7,058 nt of DNA from an uncultured Clostridia bacterium (GTDB taxonomy: Bacteria > Bacillota_A > Clostridia > TANB77 > CAG-508). The translations under genes and the position numbers were made by a program. The notes under the pieces were generated by a model that was given only the letters and a program-made list of their open reading frames with translations, searched no databases and was not told the origin of the DNA. Numbering within the stretch: the first letter of the stretch is position 1; each line of letters opens with the position of its first letter. Positions 6,173 to 7,058 of this stretch are shown in pieces. The stretch covers positions 1 through 7,058 of the forward strand of contig CANQZT010000077.1 of the NCBI GenBank assembly GCA_947628335.1. Reading direction: 5' to 3'.

Positions 6173-6196
6173 GTAAATATTGATAATATTTTTTTA
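6162..6196 (-). other. +1 frameshift site in the membrane protein (TTA C GGG)
   Basis: The minus strand reads TAT TTA CGG GGA CAA TAA in the zero frame. Omitting the C at 6173 (or one G of the four-G run) gives an open frame for the remaining 333 codons. The four-G run makes a one-base sequencing or replication slip plausible. The alternative is +1 recoding at CGG, as at 3527, with which it shares UYA CGG RRA. Confidence 0.8.
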
Positions 6197-6377
6197 TATT
6201 ATAGTCAATTTTATAAAAAAGATTTTTATTTTCTATTTTCTCCATATCTGTAGATGCAACATTAATTTCTACTTCTTGTTTTGATTCAATATTATGTTTT
6301 AATACCACTATAGTTACAGCAACTAATATAATAACTATTACCACTATTGGTATAATAAATTTAATTAACTTTTCCAT
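6162..6377 (-). CDS. Membrane-anchored protein, N-terminal anchor part
   Basis: ATG at 6377 is favoured because AAAGGAG (6393-6387) lies 9 nt upstream; an in-frame TTG at 6386 would touch the SD with no spacing. A single hydrophobic helix (about residues 5-29: FIIPIVVIVIILVAVTIVVL) after a short Lys-containing N-terminus makes this an inner-membrane anchor with the rest outside. After YYQYL (to residue 68) the frame reads CGG GGA CAA TAA and stops. Skipping the C at 6173 continues into the 333-codon frame below, giving about 401 residues. The change of frame must happen between 6196 (stop in the +1 frame) and 6162. The SD overlaps the stop codon (6394-6392) of the C39-type gene, so the genes are coupled. 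Without the shift only a 71-residue anchor peptide is made. Confidence 0.75.
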   Translation of the reverse strand: MEKLIKFIIPIVVIVIILVAVTIVVLKHNIESKQEVEINVASTDMEKIENKNLFYKIDYNIKKYYQYLRGQ

Positions 6378-6391
6378 ACATTGCAACTCCT

Positions 6392-7058
6392 TTATTGGCT
6401 TATAAGAAAAACTCCGACATTTCCATTCATAACTGTATCTATATCATACCATCCTGTTTTTGTACAATTTCCAACATTAGATACATACACTTGATTTCCA
6501 TCAGCTTCTAGCACTGTAAAGTAATGTCCACCATTTGTCCAGAATCCTGGCCCAGCTCTAATAATTGCTGGATAGCCTGTTTTTAAGTGATCTAATACCT
6601 CTTTTCCACTATGCTTTTCGGAATAAACATATTTTAAACCATGTTGTTTCATACATTTTTCAACTAATTCAGGTCTTCTACCATTCGCCCTTTCATCTAT
6701 TGTATATTCTTGAGCTAATTGATATGGATCTTTATTACATCCAAATCCTGACAAAATAACTGCACAACTTGTCATAGAACAAGCACTTGCTGCAAAAGTA
6801 TCTTCCCAGAAAATTTTACTTGCCCAATAGCCTTGACCTTGTTTATATTCCTTGTAACTTATTCCTGATGCTGTTGTATAAATTCCAGTGTAGCCTTCTC
6901 CACCTTTTCCTGTTACTCCACCAGTTCCACTTACCTGTAGCTGTATTCCGACTGCTTCATAAAATTGTGTTATCTGTGCATTAACAAATTTAACCCAGTC
7001 ATCTCCCTGCGTTGGATAGTCCGGTGGATCATTTGGGCAAAAAATATGTCCTATTTTG
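6392..7058 (-). CDS. C39-like (Peptidase_C39_2 type) cysteine peptidase domain protein, 5' end outside window
   Basis: The reading frame is open to the right edge (221 codons visible), so the ATG at 6775 is internal to the catalytic motif and not the start. Seen: an N-terminal part with QGDDWVKFVNAQITQFYEAVGIQ and a Gly-rich stretch (GTGGVTGKGGEGYTG), then YKQGQGYWASKIFWEDTFAASACSMTSCAVIL, where Cys93 (counted from the visible start) is the likely nucleophile in ACSMTS; His178 in NGGHYFTVLEADG; and Asn194 in VSNVGNC as the probable third residue. The GHYFTVLE-then-VSN arrangement is typical of papain-fold C39-like domains. These domains cleave or bind peptides outside the cell or at wall junctions. 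The signal or membrane region would be upstream, outside the window. Two extra Cys (98 and 107) and Cys198 are present. The stop overlaps the SD of the membrane protein gene. Substrate unknown; a role in wall processing or a transfer apparatus is inference. Confidence 0.8.
   Translation of the reverse strand, partial: KIGHIFCPNDPPDYPTQGDDWVKFVNAQITQFYEAVGIQLQVSGTGGVTGKGGEGYTGIYTTASGISYKEYKQGQGYWASKIFWEDTFAASACSMTSCAVILSGFGCNKDPYQLAQEYTIDERANGRRPELVEKCMKQHGLKYVYSEKHSGKEVLDHLKTGYPAIIRAGPGFWTNGGHYFTVLEADGNQVYVSNVGNCTKTGWYDIDTVMNGNVGVFLISQ

Noticed and set aside
6392..6775. Complete 127-residue gene starting at ATG 6775
   Set aside because: The ATG lies inside the catalytic ACSMTS motif and the frame continues with related sequence to the window edge.
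1..7058. Plus-strand genes, tRNA, rRNA or CRISPR array
   Set aside because: Plus-strand open frames are hydrophobic Leu/Phe-rich mirror images of the minus-strand genes without SD sites. No cloverleaf, rRNA segment or regularly spaced repeats were seen.

Overview
The window is strongly AT-rich. Every gene I can support lies on the minus strand, with purine-rich Shine-Dalgarno (SD) sites, AGA-dominated arginine codons, and TAA or TAG stops for the complete genes. Together with a low-GC family S11 D,D-carboxypeptidase and an Rpn-type nuclease, this points to a low-GC Firmicute, most likely an uncultured or host-associated member of Clostridia. That placement is inference from style and gene families, not from a marker gene.

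Layout in transcription order (right to left): (1) 7058-6392, a C39-like cysteine peptidase domain whose 5' end lies outside the window; (2) 6377-5171, a single-pass membrane-anchored protein of about 401 residues, interrupted by a +1 frameshift at 6173; (3) 5160-3988, an intact 390-residue charged protein of unknown function; (4) a strong hairpin terminator at 3936-3976 that also contains the SD of the next gene; (5) 3935-2681, a D-alanyl-D-alanine carboxypeptidase interrupted by a +1 frameshift at 3527, exactly in its SxN active-site motif; (6) a gene-free stretch, 2247-2680, with a mobile-element-like inverted repeat structure (17-bp arms, a possible AATT duplication, a central hairpin); (7) 2246-1428, a PD-(D/E)XK nuclease of the Rpn / transposase-like family, followed by a hairpin; (8) a good promoter and 1303-1, the first 434 codons of a long-chain acyl-CoA synthetase-like AMP-binding enzyme that runs off the left edge.

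Genes 1-3 are tightly spaced (the SD of each downstream gene touches or overlaps the preceding stop), so they form one transcription unit. The carboxypeptidase follows it but is separated by the terminator. The unit combines a peptidase, a membrane-anchored protein and a cell-wall enzyme, suggesting a cell-envelope or transfer-related job, but nothing here proves that.

The most striking observation concerns the two frameshifts. By manual count, the codon CGG occurs in frame only twice in about 2,100 codons, and both occurrences are the exact places where the reading frame must advance by one base. The sites read TTA CGG GGA and TCA CGG AAA (consensus UYA CGG RRA). In both, skipping the C restores a sensible protein and makes the next codon a glycine GGR codon. 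CGG also occurs about 11 times out of frame in the coding strands. This fits +1 recoding at an unassigned or hungry CGG codon; single-base errors or pseudogenes remain the main alternative.
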